A stretch of 64,000 nt of DNA, taken from NCBI GenBank assembly GCA_922989275.2, contig OV277864.1, positions 70,684,158 to 70,748,157 of the forward strand, given 5' to 3'. The notes beneath the pieces are model-generated. The model was given only the letters and a program-made list of their open reading frames with translations, had not been told where the DNA came from and did no database searches. Positions 20,946 to 31,573 of the stretch are shown piece by piece. The position numbers were made by a program, and so were the translations under genes. Positions within the stretch are counted from its first letter, which is position 1. Every line of letters begins with the position of its first letter. Source of the stretch: Gari tellinella. Lineage: Eukaryota; Mollusca; Bivalvia; Cardiida; Psammobiidae.

Positions 20946-21164
20946 GGGACCCCTTTCATAAAACTGTGTACGACAAAAACGGTCGTAAGTCAAAACTTTA
21001 AAATAATTTAATTTCTGGTTTCTCTATCTAATCCTGTCTTGTGACATCTCATTCCAAAGAGATGTCACAATAAAGGATTAGATGGAGAAATAAATATTAA
21101 TTGAGAATTTGATAATCTGACTTACGACAACATTTGTCGTACACAGTTATATGGAACGGGTCCC
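20946..21164. mobile_element. MITE with GGGACCC/GGGTCCC ends
   Basis: Same family as 19023-19270: GGGACCCCTTTCATAAAACT on the left, AACGGGTCCC on the right, inner TCTATCTAATCCTGTCTTG and inverse. Confidence 0.8.
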
Positions 21165-21329
21165 AGCTACGCAAATTTTGAAATAGTATGTGTAAGCAGG
21201 TCACATAAGTTGAGATTTTTTAAAAATTGAAAAGCTCATTATCACATGAACTATTTTACTTGAGAAGAAATCTCAGTTTTGTTGACATTAAAACTTTTTC
21301 ACAATGAAAGTTAGTGACAATGGAGAAGA

Positions 21330-21905
21330 AATTCTACAACGGCCCTCCAAACAACGACCCCCTCCTTACAACGACCCTAGCCGCAGTTCCCTGCAGCTAT
21401 ATCGTCTGCTTAAACTAGTCGTTTGCTGTTTTTCTCAAAGTTACTGATAAGTGAACATTTATATAGAATAAATATAATTTTGAGTGACAAACAGCTTGAA
21501 TCCAGATCAGACGCCGCGTAACGCAGCGTCTAATCTAGATTCTAGCTGTTTGCAAATGTAAGTCAAATCTTTATTTTCCCTCCCGACAATGGCTCCCTCC
21601 GAACAACACACACAATAGGTCTCTCATTGGGTGTTGTAGAGAGGGAACGCTGTAGGACTAATCAATGGAATAGCTTTGGTGACAAGAATGTCGTTCCCAA
21701 CGATGTCTATCTAAATATAATTATGAGTGACAAACAGCTTGAATCCAGATCAGACGCCACGTAACGCCGCGTCTAATCTAGATTCTAGCTGTTTGCAAAT
21801 GTAAGTCAAATCTTTATTTTCCCTCCCGACAATGGCTCCCTCCGAACAACACACACAATAGGTCTCTCATTGGGTGTTGTAGAGAGGGAAGGCTGTAGGA
21901 CTAAT
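21330..21905. mobile_element. Family B2 MITE with a 243-bp tandem duplication
   Basis: Starts near TACAACGGCCCTCC. The segment from GAGTGACAAACAGCTTGAAT through the hairpin (AGATCAGACGCCGCGTAACG and inverse) to GGGAACGCTGTAGGACTAATC is present twice (from about 21481 and 21724), nearly identical. Confidence 0.75.
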
Positions 21906-21949
21906 CAATGGAATAGCTTATTGGTGACAAGAATGTCGTTCCTAACAAT

Positions 21950-23075
21950 GGATACCCCCCAAGTATAGCATGTTTTGTAGGTGAACACAGTATCAAGTTT
22001 TATCAACTTATGATGTAAAGTTCAGGAGATATGCTTCAGACAAAAATGATTTTTTTTATGAAAAAAGGGAGACAACTCAATATTTGGAGATGATGGGAGT
22101 TATAATTCTTGTGTACTACAATTCTTTTTTGTCATCCTCTAATACAGTATCAAGTTTCATCAAACTACAGTGCTCCAGAAAATTTAATTTTTCATTAAGA
22201 AAAAGGGAGATTATTCAATATTGGGAGAAGGCAGATTTATGGTTCTTGAGTACAGCACTTCCTCTTTCATCCCGTACCACTGTATCAAGTTTCATCAACT
22301 TACAATCATGAATGCAATGGTCAGGAGATATGCTCCAGCCAAAGTTTGATTTTTTATAACAGAAAAGGGGAGATAATTCAATATTGGGAGATGACAGAGT
22401 CATGGTTCTTGTATACTGCACCTTATGTCATCATCTATCATTGTATCAAGTTCCATTAACTTACGATGTAGCACCTTTCAACGGAAGTGTGCGATGCTAT
22501 GACCCATGATGAATCTTACATCCTTTGTGAAGAGAACTTGCGAATTCGCTGCTACGAAAATTCGCAACTGCCCTTCGTTAGAACGTGTTTATGGAACGCT
22601 CTTAACTTTTTCCGTACGAACTTCGTAAAAGACTTTCGTACGCTTAAGAATTTCTCAAGTTGCGAAGCTTTATGAAACGGGCACCAGAGATATACTCCGG
22701 AGAAATTATTATTTTCAGAAAAAATGTACATAATTCAATATTGGGAGATGACAGAGTTATCGTTCTTGTGTACTGCACTTCTTTCAGTCATCTCCTATCA
22801 CTGTAACACGTTTCATCAACTTACGGTGTAACAGTTTAGAGATATGCTCCGGACAAAATTGATTTTTTATGAGAAAAAGGGACATTATTCAAAATTGGGA
22901 GATGAGAGAGTTAGGGTTCTTCTGTACTGCACCTCCTGTCATTCTCTATCACTGTATCAAGTTTCATCAACATACGTTGTGCCGTTCAAGAGATATGCTC
23001 CGGACAAAAAAGCGAGATGGACGGACGGACAAAGCGGCGACTATATGCCCCCCCCCCCCCCTCCCCCTAAAGGGG
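21950..23075 (+). repeat. Interspersed element with about 155-bp tandem units and a nested insertion
   Basis: Six or so imperfect units with GTATCAAGTTTCATCAACTT, GGAGATATGCTCC(A/G)G and GAGA(T/C)AATTCAATATTGGGAG. Right end GACGGACGGACAAAGCGGC, then C13 and AAAGGGGAGCATAAC. Sequence at about 22470-22685 interrupts one unit; its right end GCGAAGCTTTATGAAACGGGC resembles the GGGGCCCGTTTCATAAA MITE end. Frames here are by-products. Confidence 0.7.
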
Positions 23076-23157
23076 AGCATAACAAAAGTAACGCAAAGAA
23101 CATTAATGCGTCCAGCTTATAATCAATATTTAGGATAACTTATAGAATTGTAAATTA

Positions 23158-23420
23158 ACCCTTTGCTCGCTGGTCACGGCTTCCCCGATTGATGCAAACA
23201 ACTTGTATCTAGATCAGACGTCGCGTAGCGCGGCGTCTGATATGGATCCAAACTGTTTGACACTCGTATTTTTGTTTGAACGCGGAGTAATTATATTACT
23301 TTTTTTTCATTTCTACGGCGATCGCAGAAAATAGATGGGTTCCTCGGAACACGTGTGTCACCTGCCAGCAAGCACCAGTCTCTTTCCATAAAAATCATTT
23401 AAAAATATTAAGTAAAACAG
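23158..23420. mobile_element. Family B1 MITE
   Basis: Starts TTAACCCTTTGCTCGC. Hairpin near 23200-23258 with ATCTAGATCAGACGTCGCG and inverse, then ACTGTTTGACACTCGT. Right end unclear. Confidence 0.6.
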
Positions 23421-23723
23421 ATGAAATCGGCATGAAAGGAAAATGTTGAAAAGGGAAATAACTCGCAATATGATGCAAGAGTTATGACCCTTGTGCAATA
23501 CTTTTTTCCTTTGTTAAGCTATTTCCATAAATGAAGTTTCATATTAAAAGCTTCACTAGAACAGGAGCTATGAGGCGTGACGCCGCAAAAAGCGAGACGG
23601 ACAGACAGATGGTCATAGGCCGGAAAAGTGATCCCCAAGTGTCACCTCTGCCTGCAGTAGGAGAGCGGCTTAGTCTGGTTACTTCCCCTGACACTGCGTG
23701 ATTGGGTCAGGTACAAACGAAAA

Positions 23724-23749
23724 ATGGCGGCGCCCTTGGAGAAGACCGG
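23724..23749 (+). CDS. Candidate first exon, MAAPLEKTG-
   Basis: ATG in strong context (AAAATGGCGGCGCCC), eight codons plus two bases, then donor GG|GTGAGT. The start overlaps the AANATGGCGGC motif that binds YY1 and often marks start codons of housekeeping genes in animals. No second exon fitting phase 2 was recognised downstream, so neither the gene nor the function can be named. The call rests on the start context and the donor only. Confidence 0.35.
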
Positions 23750-23974
23750 GTGAGTTAAAACAAGAAGGAACAACTTCAAATTTTGATGGCAGGCGCTTAA
23801 CATCTTAACATTTGATTCATACTATTAAGATAGGATTAAATATGATAATGATTAGTAGTGACGTTGTGTATTTTGTGTTTTAAAGCTTAAAGTCACATAT
23901 TTTCGCGACCGTGCTTGCAGACAGTATACGTTTCCTGAAAGATTTTATTGAAAAGTAACGATGTTTCGGTATTT

Positions 23975-24270
23975 TTATGCCCCCACTCAACTTAGTCGGG
24001 AGCATATTGTTTTTGTCTGCCTGTCTGTTTGTCTGTCTGTCTGTCTGTTTGTTTTTCCGTCTGTCCACAACTTTATCCTTGTCCATAACTCTGGAACTAC
24101 GTAGGATAGAGACTTTATATTTGTTTATGCACTCAACTCAAGAAGCTCTTGAGCTCAGTACCACTTTGATCATGTCCACAGGTGCCAGACGCATGCTTTG
24201 CCCCAACATGACATCTCAAAACACAAATAAAGGGCATAACACCATGAAAAGTCCTTTTCTATGACCAAAC
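23975..24270. repeat. Partial interspersed repeat with TGTCTG runs
   Basis: ATGCCCCCACTCAACTTAG, then a (TGTC)n-rich block at 24015-24065 and CATAACTCTGGAACTACGTAGG; same general type as the GACGGACGG-tailed elements, in inverse orientation. Confidence 0.5.
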
Positions 24271-24501
24271 ACCAGCTCATTTTTTGAAAACCTTAGTTAG
24301 GTGTCCAACTCCCACGGCAAACGTGCTTCGTGAAACGCACGGACTTCATTCCGAGTCTTCTTGCGCAGTCAATTCTCGATCGATTATGAATACAAAGATA
24401 CCATCGCACGCAGAAAACCCTATGGTACACAATAGAATTCCATATAAGATCAATTTCCATAGAAAACAAGCCCATCCGAATCTCGGAAGTCGCAACTTAT
24501 T

Positions 24502-24610
24502 CAGGCCCAACAAGTCTCTACCGTCACATACACAGTACTTTTTACCACAGGGGTCTTATCTTTACACCTTAAATCTACGACATGCACTCCGTGTCCTCCA
24601 TATTTCGATC
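24502..24610 (-). pseudogene. Unrecognised coding-like segment, part 2
   Basis: On - after an acceptor-like TGTATTTTAG, one frame reads SKYGGHGVHVVDLRCKDK and then TPVVKSTVYVTVETCWA before a stop at about 24502. The residue pattern (alternating hydrophobics, Gly, charged turns) looks like real protein rather than noise. It lies about 65 bp downstream of the segment at 24676-24938 and may be a second exon of the same unit. The family is unknown to me. Confidence 0.3.
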
Positions 24611-24675
24611 TAAAATACATTTAAAAGAATTATCAAAGCCAAACTACTCTACATTGTCGCGCATCGGCCGGGGCT

Positions 24676-24938
24676 TCAATTCATCTGCTTTCCGTGACCA
24701 GGAGGTAGATATATAAACGTCAACATGGACTGGTGCCGATTAATTTTGCTTCGAAGCATGATGTGCTGAACAGTGATTTTCACGGGGTATGCCAGCCTGA
24801 GGGAATTGAACCCTCCATCTTCAAGATGTACCAGTGACTGCTTTGGGCCCCATGGAGCATCAAAGTTTATAACATCAAATAGAGTGCGAGGTGGTGAATA
24901 ACACTCATTAATTATTTCTCTTATACAGCTAGTGGTTT
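24676..24938 (-). CDS. Unrecognised coding-like segment, part 1
   Basis: An open frame of about 87 codons on -, without an early ATG, following an acceptor-like CCACTAG. It includes CYSPPRTLFDVINFDAPWGP, then QSLVHLEDGGFNSLRLAYPV, then HIMLRSKINRHQSMLTFIYL, and ends PPGHGKQMN with a stop. Composition is that of a folded, partly beta-rich domain and there are no stops or frameshifts. I do not recognise the family. It could be the last exon of a gene on -, or a fragment of a captured or retroposed gene. It sits between two candidate first exons on +. Confidence 0.45.
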
Positions 24939-25005
24939 ACCTATGCAAATGAGATTATCTTACTAAACCGTATGTTTCTACGCGCTGTCAAAATATGTAA
25001 AAGAT

Positions 25006-25051
25006 ATGGCGTCAAACGACATTTCTGTCGGCGATCGAGTGGCTGTAGATG
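25006..25051 (+). CDS. Candidate first exon resembling a CAP-Gly start
   Basis: ATG then MASNDISVGDRVAVD plus one base, donor GATG|GTAAGG. The pattern VGDRVxVxG is how CAP-Gly domains begin (tubulin chaperones, dynactin p150, CLIP proteins); in these, a GTVRYVG-like strand follows, which would be in the next exon. No such exon was found in the next 5 kb, so this may be the start of a gene with a long intron, or a stranded exon. Reading through the donor stays open for 14 codons. Confidence 0.35.
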
Positions 25052-25499
25052 GTAAGGGACAAGGAATGTTTGCTCCCTTTATTTATACTGAATAAATCGA
25101 AATTAACCTTGGAACTACTTTCTGCATGTTTACTCACTTGGGCCGTCCATTTACTTGTATTGGGAAGATAGCAAGCTAAAAATACGTAAAAACAACATGG
25201 CCAGCTTATGTTATAGATAGAATCTAATATTCGTGTTCATAATTTATTGGATTTATAAAACTCGTCTTTTAGAAAATTATAACAAGAACGGCGTCACGAT
25301 AAGTGACAAATGCCCTCGAAGTCTTTTGTCAATTAAATGTATTCATTTGGCTGTAGAATAAAATAATACAGCAGGTATGGTACTCATTGCTGTTGTTGGA
25401 GTGAAAATGTTAAAAGATTTCTAGATAATAAACCAAATTTATGGCCAATCTTGACTTAACTATTTTCCCTCTAATGACCTTAACCTAGCTTTGTCTTAC

Positions 25500-25800
25500 C
25501 TTTAGACCGGCGGTAGTCGTCCAGTAGTACATATAGGGGTCGTGAGTTCGAACCCCCGCCGGACCAGCGACCTGACTAGGGGATTTTTTTCCCGAATCTC
25601 CGATTGTGTACAGGAATGTTCTTGAGCAAGATAATTATGTACTGCAAATTGCTCCTCTACCCAGGGATTTTAATGGGTACTTGTGAAGGGTCTAAGCCGG
25701 TGCTGAGCGCCATATGTTAGCATTGTTCAATATCGTAGGCAAGAGGGGAGTGAATGTCGTTCGCTGAACGGTCATTCATCATCTTCATTAATCGCATCAC
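25500..25800 (+). repeat. SINE-like element with tRNA-type B box
   Basis: Head AGACCGGCGGTAGTCGTCC, then GTGAGTTCGAACCCCCGCCGG at 25540-25562, a good B box with stem, but no complete cloverleaf. The body has CCAGGGATTTTAATGGGTAC and a foldback CATTCACT/TGAATG near 25750. A tRNA-derived SINE is the best guess; family unknown. Confidence 0.45.
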
Positions 25801-25879
25801 TCTGCATAGAGTATACTCGCGATATGGTTAAAATATGCATGCGCAGCCGACGGCGTGGCGTTGATCAATTACGAGCATC

Positions 25880-25965
25880 AATACCAATATTAACATCAAT
25901 ATTAATATTAATAATATAAATATTAATATAAATATTAACATCAATATTAATATTAAAAGCCAGTT
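25880..25965. repeat. AT-rich simple repeat (ATTAATAT)n
   Basis: Imperfect runs of ACATCAATATTAATATTAAT; it produces a false hydrophobic frame on -. Confidence 0.8.
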
Positions 25966-26205
25966 AAAAGAAACACTGGTGATGTTTTTTGTACAGAAAT
26001 CGAAATGCTGGTTTATAGGTTTATGACATTCGGACGGAAAGTAGACTATATGTAACTTGGTACTTATCTTTATAAGTAGATTGAAGCAAATTTCTCCAGT
26101 ATAGTGCATTAAAGGTCAAGCTTTTTTTCACAGAAATGCGGACATGCAGACGGATAGACTGGAAACAAAACATCAATATGTCTCCCACTGTATAGAGAGA
26201 GACAT

Positions 26206-26460
26206 AATTAACCCATTACCCCATAGACCGTTTCTAGTATTGAAGAAAAGCAACAGCTTAAAACAGGTTGAAAGTAAAGCAGAATGCGCCTTGAGGCGCA
26301 TTCTGCTACATTTTCTGCCTGCTTTAAGCTACCATTGGCTAGGAAAGAGAAATGTTTATGATATTGAACTATATTCATGGCTATATAAATTTGAACTTTA
26401 TAGGAGGAATAAATTAGAGACGTAAAAATGAGTATTACTATTTATGGGGTAATGGGTTAA
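26206..26460. mobile_element. Complete family A MITE
   Basis: TTAACCCATTACCCCATAG and TATGGGGTAATGGGTTAA at the two ends, an exact inverted pair with TTAA outermost. Hairpin at 26257-26333 (TTAAAACAGGTTGAAAGTAA; GCGCCTTGAGGCGC loop). This copy best defines the family ends. Confidence 0.9.
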
Positions 26461-27310
26461 AGCGGCCTCCAACCTCCCCTACAGCCGCACCTACACCACC
26501 ATGGATAAAATCAGTAACTTACCTACTAAGTTACTAACAGCTTCTGTCAGTGGGGTTGACCTTGACAATGAACAAACGAAGTTTGAGGTCGGTTTGATGG
26601 TTCCTAACCTTCACTTTATCGAAGATAAACTAAGACCGTACGAGCGTATTGTGTAAGTATGGGTTATATTATGTTTGAAGTCAGATCAGCTGGGTCCAAG
26701 GTGGCATTGAAGTTTAGTCTGAGATAGTTCTGAAGCATTTGATTGAACAGATTTGCGCCTAGGCCTAACTTTGACATCAATATGTATCCCCCGGTATATT
26801 GCGAGACATACGGTCGGATATGGAAATTAAAGCGGCCTCCAACCTCCCCTACAGCCGCACCTACACCACCATGGATTATATTAGTAAGTGGTTTGACCTT
26901 GACATCAAAAAACGGAGTTTGAGGTCCGTTTGATGGTTCCTTAACTTTACCTTATCGCAGATTACATCAGTAACTTTCCTACTAAGTTACTAATAGCTTC
27001 TGTCAGTGGTTTTGACCTTGACATCAAACAAACAAAGTTTGACGTCTGTTTGATGGTTCCTAAACTTCACATTATCGCCGATTACATCAGTAACTTTCCT
27101 ACTAAACTACTAATAGCTTCTGTCAGTGGGTTTGACCTTGACATCAAACAAACAAAGTTTGAGGTCTGTTTGATGGTTCCTTAACTTTACCTTATCGCAG
27201 AGAAACTGTGACCATACGAGCTTATTTGTCATAATGGGCCATATTATGGCTGACGCCAGACTAGCTGGGTCCAAGGTTATAAAGTCGAGTCTGAGATCGT
27301 TCTCAGGCAT
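26461..27310 (+). repeat. Imperfect tandem repeats with TTGACCTTGACATCAAAC
   Basis: At least four copies, of unequal length, of a unit with GTTTGACCTTGACATCAAAC, AAAGTTTGAGGTC(T/C)GTTTGA and TGGTTCCT; AGCGGCCTCCAACCTCCCCT occurs twice (26461, 26831). No exon. Confidence 0.7.
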
Positions 27311-27409
27311 TTGGTTGGTCAGATATTTATGTAAGCCTAGGCTACTTTAATAACTGCCTGTTATCTATAATTATGTATCTACAAATCAGATTATATAAAA
27401 CATGGACAA

Positions 27410-28555
27410 ACAAAATGAAAATCAATATAAAAAGACAAGCATCAATAGCCATGCCTGCAGATATTTTGGTACGTTTTCTTGAATATTTTTTGTTTTTTTG
27501 TATTTTATAACTTGTCTAAGATTAGATAGATAGTTAACCCATTCACTGCCTTACCCCTAGTACAACGGCTATTTGCAAACAATTTGGAGACTGCTCAGAA
27601 ACCGCGTAACGCTACATCTGACCAGGATCCAGACTGTTGAACACTCATTTAAATACGACTTAAATCAAACTGTTTAAGACTTTAATTTGAGAAATAACTG
27701 CAGACGACAACTGATTGCCGCTTGTGACGTCGTGGTAGCAAAGGGTTTAAAAAGCAAACACACACTCTATATAAAAACAAGCATTAATCAACATACTTGC
27801 AGATATTTTGGTACGTTTTCTTGATTATTTTATCCTTTTTTCCCCATATTTCTATTATTATAACAAATACAATACATATTTAGTAAAATAAGTAAAACAA
27901 ATGAAAATAAGCAATAGCCAAGCATTAATCACCATGCGTGCAGATATTTTGGTACGTTTTCTTGATTATTTTATCTTTTTTTTCGTATTTTTATTATTGT
28001 AACAAATACAATACATATTTAGTAAAATAAGTAAAGCAAATGAAAATAAGCAATAGCCAAGCATTAATCACCATGCGTGCAGATATTTTGGTACGTTTTC
28101 TTGATTATTTTATCTTTTTTTTCATATTTTTATTATTGTAACAAATACAATACATATTTAGTAAAATAAGTAAAGCAAATGAAAATAAGCAATAGCCAAG
28201 CATTAATCACCATGCGTGCAGATATTTTGGTACGTTTTCTTGATTATTTTATCTTTTTTTTCATATTTTTATTATTGTAACAAATAAAATACATATTTAG
28301 TAAAATAAGTAAAGCAAATGAAAATAAGCAATAGCCAAGCATTAATCACCATGCGTGCAGATATTTTGGTACGTTTTCTTGATTATTTTATCTTTTTTTT
28401 CATATTTTTATTATTGTAACAAACACAATACATATTTAGTAAAATAAGTAAAGCAAATGAAAATAAGCAATAGCCAAGCATTAATCACCATGCTTGCAGA
28501 TATTTTGGTACGTTTTCTTGATTATTTTATCTTTTTTTTTGTATTTTTTCGATAT
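27410..28555 (+). repeat. 139-bp tandem array
   Basis: Five almost identical units start at about 27901, 28040, 28179, 28318 and 28457 (ATGAAAATAAGCAATAGCCA, CATGCGTGCAGATATTTTGG, TACGTTTTCTTGATTATTTT). Two diverged units lie at 27420 and 27770, separated by a family B1 MITE at 27535-27752. Confidence 0.9.
27535..27752. mobile_element. Family B1 MITE inserted in the 139-bp array
   Basis: TTAACCCATTCACTGCC at the left, AAAGGGTTTAA at the right. Degraded hairpin at about 27582-27640 (ACGCTACATCTGACCAGGATCC). Divides the first and second array units. Confidence 0.65.
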
Positions 28556-28591
28556 AACCTATTACTAATCTACAATTAGTATCTACAATGT

Positions 28592-28802
28592 TAACTCTTC
28601 CACTACCAACGTCCCCAAAAGTCGACATTGCAAACAGTTTGGATCCTGATCAGACGCCGCGTGACGCGGCGTCTGATCAAGATCCAGACTGTTTGACACT
28701 CGTATCGACATTTCTTCAGTCAAAACAGCCCGAAATCTGACTTTGAAAATATTGCAGACGACACTACCAATGCAGACAATTTTTGGTGGTTAGAGGGTTA
28801 AA
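28592..28802. mobile_element. Family B1 MITE, well preserved
   Basis: TTAACTCTTCCACTACC to GGTTAGAGGGTTAA. Hairpin at 28632-28693 with GGATCCTGATCAGACGCCGC and inverse. Confidence 0.75.
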
Positions 28803-30170
28803 GCAGATGATAAAACTAGGCAGCGAAAGAGTTTATACACTAATGTGACTATACATGTACAATCTAAATGCAGATCAAATATCAATAAGATGTATTTGTG
28901 AAGCACTGTGTCCCCTGGTCTGACCGTGATATCTAAATGACCTTTACCTTTGTCAGACGTGACACAACTTGTACTGAACTTAAGAACTGCTTGGGTTAAG
29001 TACACAAGCCAAATATGACGTCACTATCACACGTAACTCAAACGTTATGGCCAAAGTTCAATTAAAATATATATATTTGACCCATAAATGACCTTGTCCC
29101 TTTTCGGAAAATGATTCAATACCTACTCAGCTCATTAGCTTCTTGAATTGAGTACACATGTTGAATATAAAGTCTCTATTAACTGTGAAAATGACACCTA
29201 AATTGCAACTGCGTACACAATAAAAGTAATCCTTAATGATGGACAGAAGGTAATGCAGACCAATCTATAATACAGAACCCGGGGTGACAAAGGTTGTCTG
29301 TACAATGTTGAACGCAAAAATGGTGGTTTTGTAATGACACGGCTCAAATATTTATAACTATCCGTCTATCACTACACTACACTACACTACTATACCTACC
29401 TATTTCAATACCTACCTGTTTATCAGACAATTTAATAAAGATGCCTGAAGTTGACATGGTTCTTGTTGATGTACACTTTAGAGGGTGGGAGGTAAACAGA
29501 TGTGTAGTCCCCACAGGCACGTTTTCTGCTGCCAGACTTACAGCCATCTGTAAATAAATAGATTATTTTGTTTTGAAATACATAATTGCAATTGCCCAAT
29601 GAGGTTTTCTATTGCCAGACAGCAATCTGTGAATGAAAACGTTGTTTTAAGTCTTAAATCAATGCTTATTCCGCATAGCAAACATTTATGGATACATGTT
29701 CACCATAGCTAAGTGGGCTATGGTAATCAAACAATACTGCTGTTCCATTTCTCAGTATGTTTTCAAATACCACTACCGGGTATGCATCTAAATTAAGATA
29801 ATATCGTAGTATATAAATCTTTGTCCAGTGGTTGTGGTTGCTGCAAAATTAATAGTTGAAGTTAAAATACCAATTGATTTTACCTGTTGAAATACTATAA
29901 AGATACTTAACATATCTACCTGGTTATTAGATTTAAAACAGCAAACGTGCTGCTTTTACATGTACTTTTATGTGAATAGCTTGTGGATTAGAAACATAAT
30001 CAACATTTACTTTTGCTTGAGCAAATTGTTAGCGATTGAACTGAAATTCCAATTTTTCACAATTAGTAAGTTTATCGCCCCACACCAACCAGTATCACTA
30101 TAAAAATATCACTCCGTCGCTAATATAAGCCCGTTTCTATGTGATTGTGGCTTTAAAGTTATTATCAAAT
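28803..30170. other. Gene-free stretch
   Basis: 28803-29300 resembles the interspersed repeats with short tandem phrases (ATGACCTTTACCTTTGTC, AAATGACCTTGTCCC). 29365-29420 is an (ACTAC)n microsatellite. From 29430 to 30170 nothing is recognised; it lies beyond the stop of the minus-strand gene and may include its 3' UTR. Confidence 0.4.
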
Positions 30171-30395
30171 TGGTTAACCATAGCACGATAAATGTATACG
30201 CCTTTAATTTATTCCTGAACTAAGGAAAATATTAGTTTAGTGCTAATTAATAATTTTATAGTCATGCATACTTATCACTCTAAATATATTTTATATACTA
30301 GCAGATGGCATTCAGGCACATTTTGCTTTACTATCAAGTTGCTTTAAGTAGGCACCTTTCATTTAAACTAAAAACAGGCTTAAGGGAACGGGCTA
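30171..30395. mobile_element. Degraded family A MITE just beyond the minus-strand gene
   Basis: TTAACCATAGCACGATAAA on the left; family words TTTATTCCTGAAC, GATGGCATTCAGGCACATTTTGCTTTAC and TTTAAGTAGGCACC follow; one hairpin arm is lost. On - it contains AATAAA (30208-30213), a possible polyadenylation signal for the gene ending at 30420 (inference). Confidence 0.6.
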
Positions 30396-30419
30396 ATACT
30401 GCAATTAGGTTATTTCTGT

Positions 30420-30525
30420 CTAACCTAGTACAGCTTGACCCCTGGTAGAAGCTGGGGTGCTGGCCAGTATCTCCTCTGCCTCTCTCCGCCACATATCCAT
30501 TTGCCTCTCATCGTCCTCAGTCACA
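30420..30525 (-). CDS. Exon 3 (last) of small Arg/Ser-rich protein gene
   Basis: On -, acceptor GGTTTGTGTTTAG; one base completes a Tyr codon, then VTEDDERQMDMWRREAEEI, LASTPASTRGQAVLG and TAG. The acidic/basic stretch with Trp looks like one amphipathic helix. It joins exon 2 in phase (exon 2 ends with two bases of the codon). The intron just upstream is a GT-rich minisatellite (CA-rich on +) whose units repeat this same acceptor sequence. Function unknown. Confidence 0.75.
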
Positions 30526-30529
30526 CTAA

Positions 30530-31065
30530 ACACAAACCAACAACACATGTGACAACACATGACACAGTACTGTACACAAACCAACAACACACATGACAAC
30601 ACAACACAATACTATACAAAAACCAACAACACACACGACAAAACAACACAACACAGTACTATACACAAACCAACAACACACATGACACAGTACTAAACAC
30701 AAACCAACAACACACGTGACAACAAAACACAATACTATACACAAAGCAACATCCATGACAACACAACACAACACTATACACAAAGTAACAACACACATGA
30801 CTACACATGACACAACAGTATACACAAAGCAACACACGTGACAGCACAGCACAGTACTATACACAAACCAACAACACACGTGACAATACAACACATTACT
30901 ACACACAAAGAAACACACAAGCGACAGCACAACACAGTACTATACACAAAGAAACACATGTCATGATGTGACAGCACAACACAGTACTACATGTATACAC
31001 AAAGCAACACACATGTGACAACACAACACAATACTATACACAAAGCAAAACACACGAAATTAGCG
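30530..31065 (-). repeat. Minisatellite made of acceptor-like units
   Basis: On - the units read TTGTTGGTTTGTGTATAG, TACTGTGTTGTGTTGTCA with variable length (about 37-60 bp), 10 or more copies. The unit nearest exon 3 is the real acceptor (GTTGGTTTGTGTTTAG). Each unit thus carries a decoy 3' splice site and UG-rich RNA. Open frames on - in this block (such as 30526-30930) come from the repeat. Confidence 0.85.
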
Positions 31066-31286
31066 GGGCTGTGTTTATACGGGTTGTATGTATGGTAGTT
31101 CACAAATATTAACAATCTTTGTAACCGACGTGTCTCTTTTGTTTGGTATATATGCTAATTTAGTTTGTATTAGCATAATTTTGCACGCCGTTCTTAATAG
31201 AACTTGATAAGGATGTATTAAAATTAGTGATATTGTTTCAAGATTAACAAGCATACACATATAAACTTGGCAAACAAAAAGTTAAG

Positions 31287-31540
31287 CTTGTTAACTTTTC
31301 CCCCATAGAAGCGCCCTATAGAGCATTACTTAATTATTTTTTCACAGAGGAAAATAGTTTCAATTGATACAATCATTAACATGTACCATAAGAAGTATTT
31401 TTAACATCCTAGCAAATGGTAGCTTATGAAGGTATAAAGTAAAACAGAATGCGCCTTAAGGCGCATTCTACTTTACTTTCAGCCTGCTTTATGTGGTCAC
31501 GTGTCTTCAAAACTAGAAACAGGCTATGGGGTAAAGGGTC
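31287..31540. mobile_element. Family A MITE close to exon 2
   Basis: GTTAACTTTTCCCCCATAGAAG on the left, CTATGGGGTAAAGGGTCAC on the right, hairpin core 31420-31490 with GCGCCTTAAGGCGC. It ends about 35 bp from the donor of exon 2 on -. Confidence 0.7.
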
Positions 31541-31573
31541 ACTTTACACTTAATTTGATTCTCATACACTTAC

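Noticed and set aside
24785..24865. tRNA on the minus strand (GAGGGTTCAATTCCCTC looks like a T arm)
   Set aside because: No acceptor stem pairs with it, and the same bases lie in an uninterrupted coding frame (EDGGFNSLR).
27410..28555. 139-bp array as a CRISPR-like structure
   Set aside because: Units are tandem and nearly identical throughout with no unique spacers, in a eukaryotic genome.
30526..30930. 134-codon Cys/Val-rich frame on the minus strand
   Set aside because: Produced by the GT-rich acceptor-like minisatellite; overlaps the real exon 3 junction in another frame.
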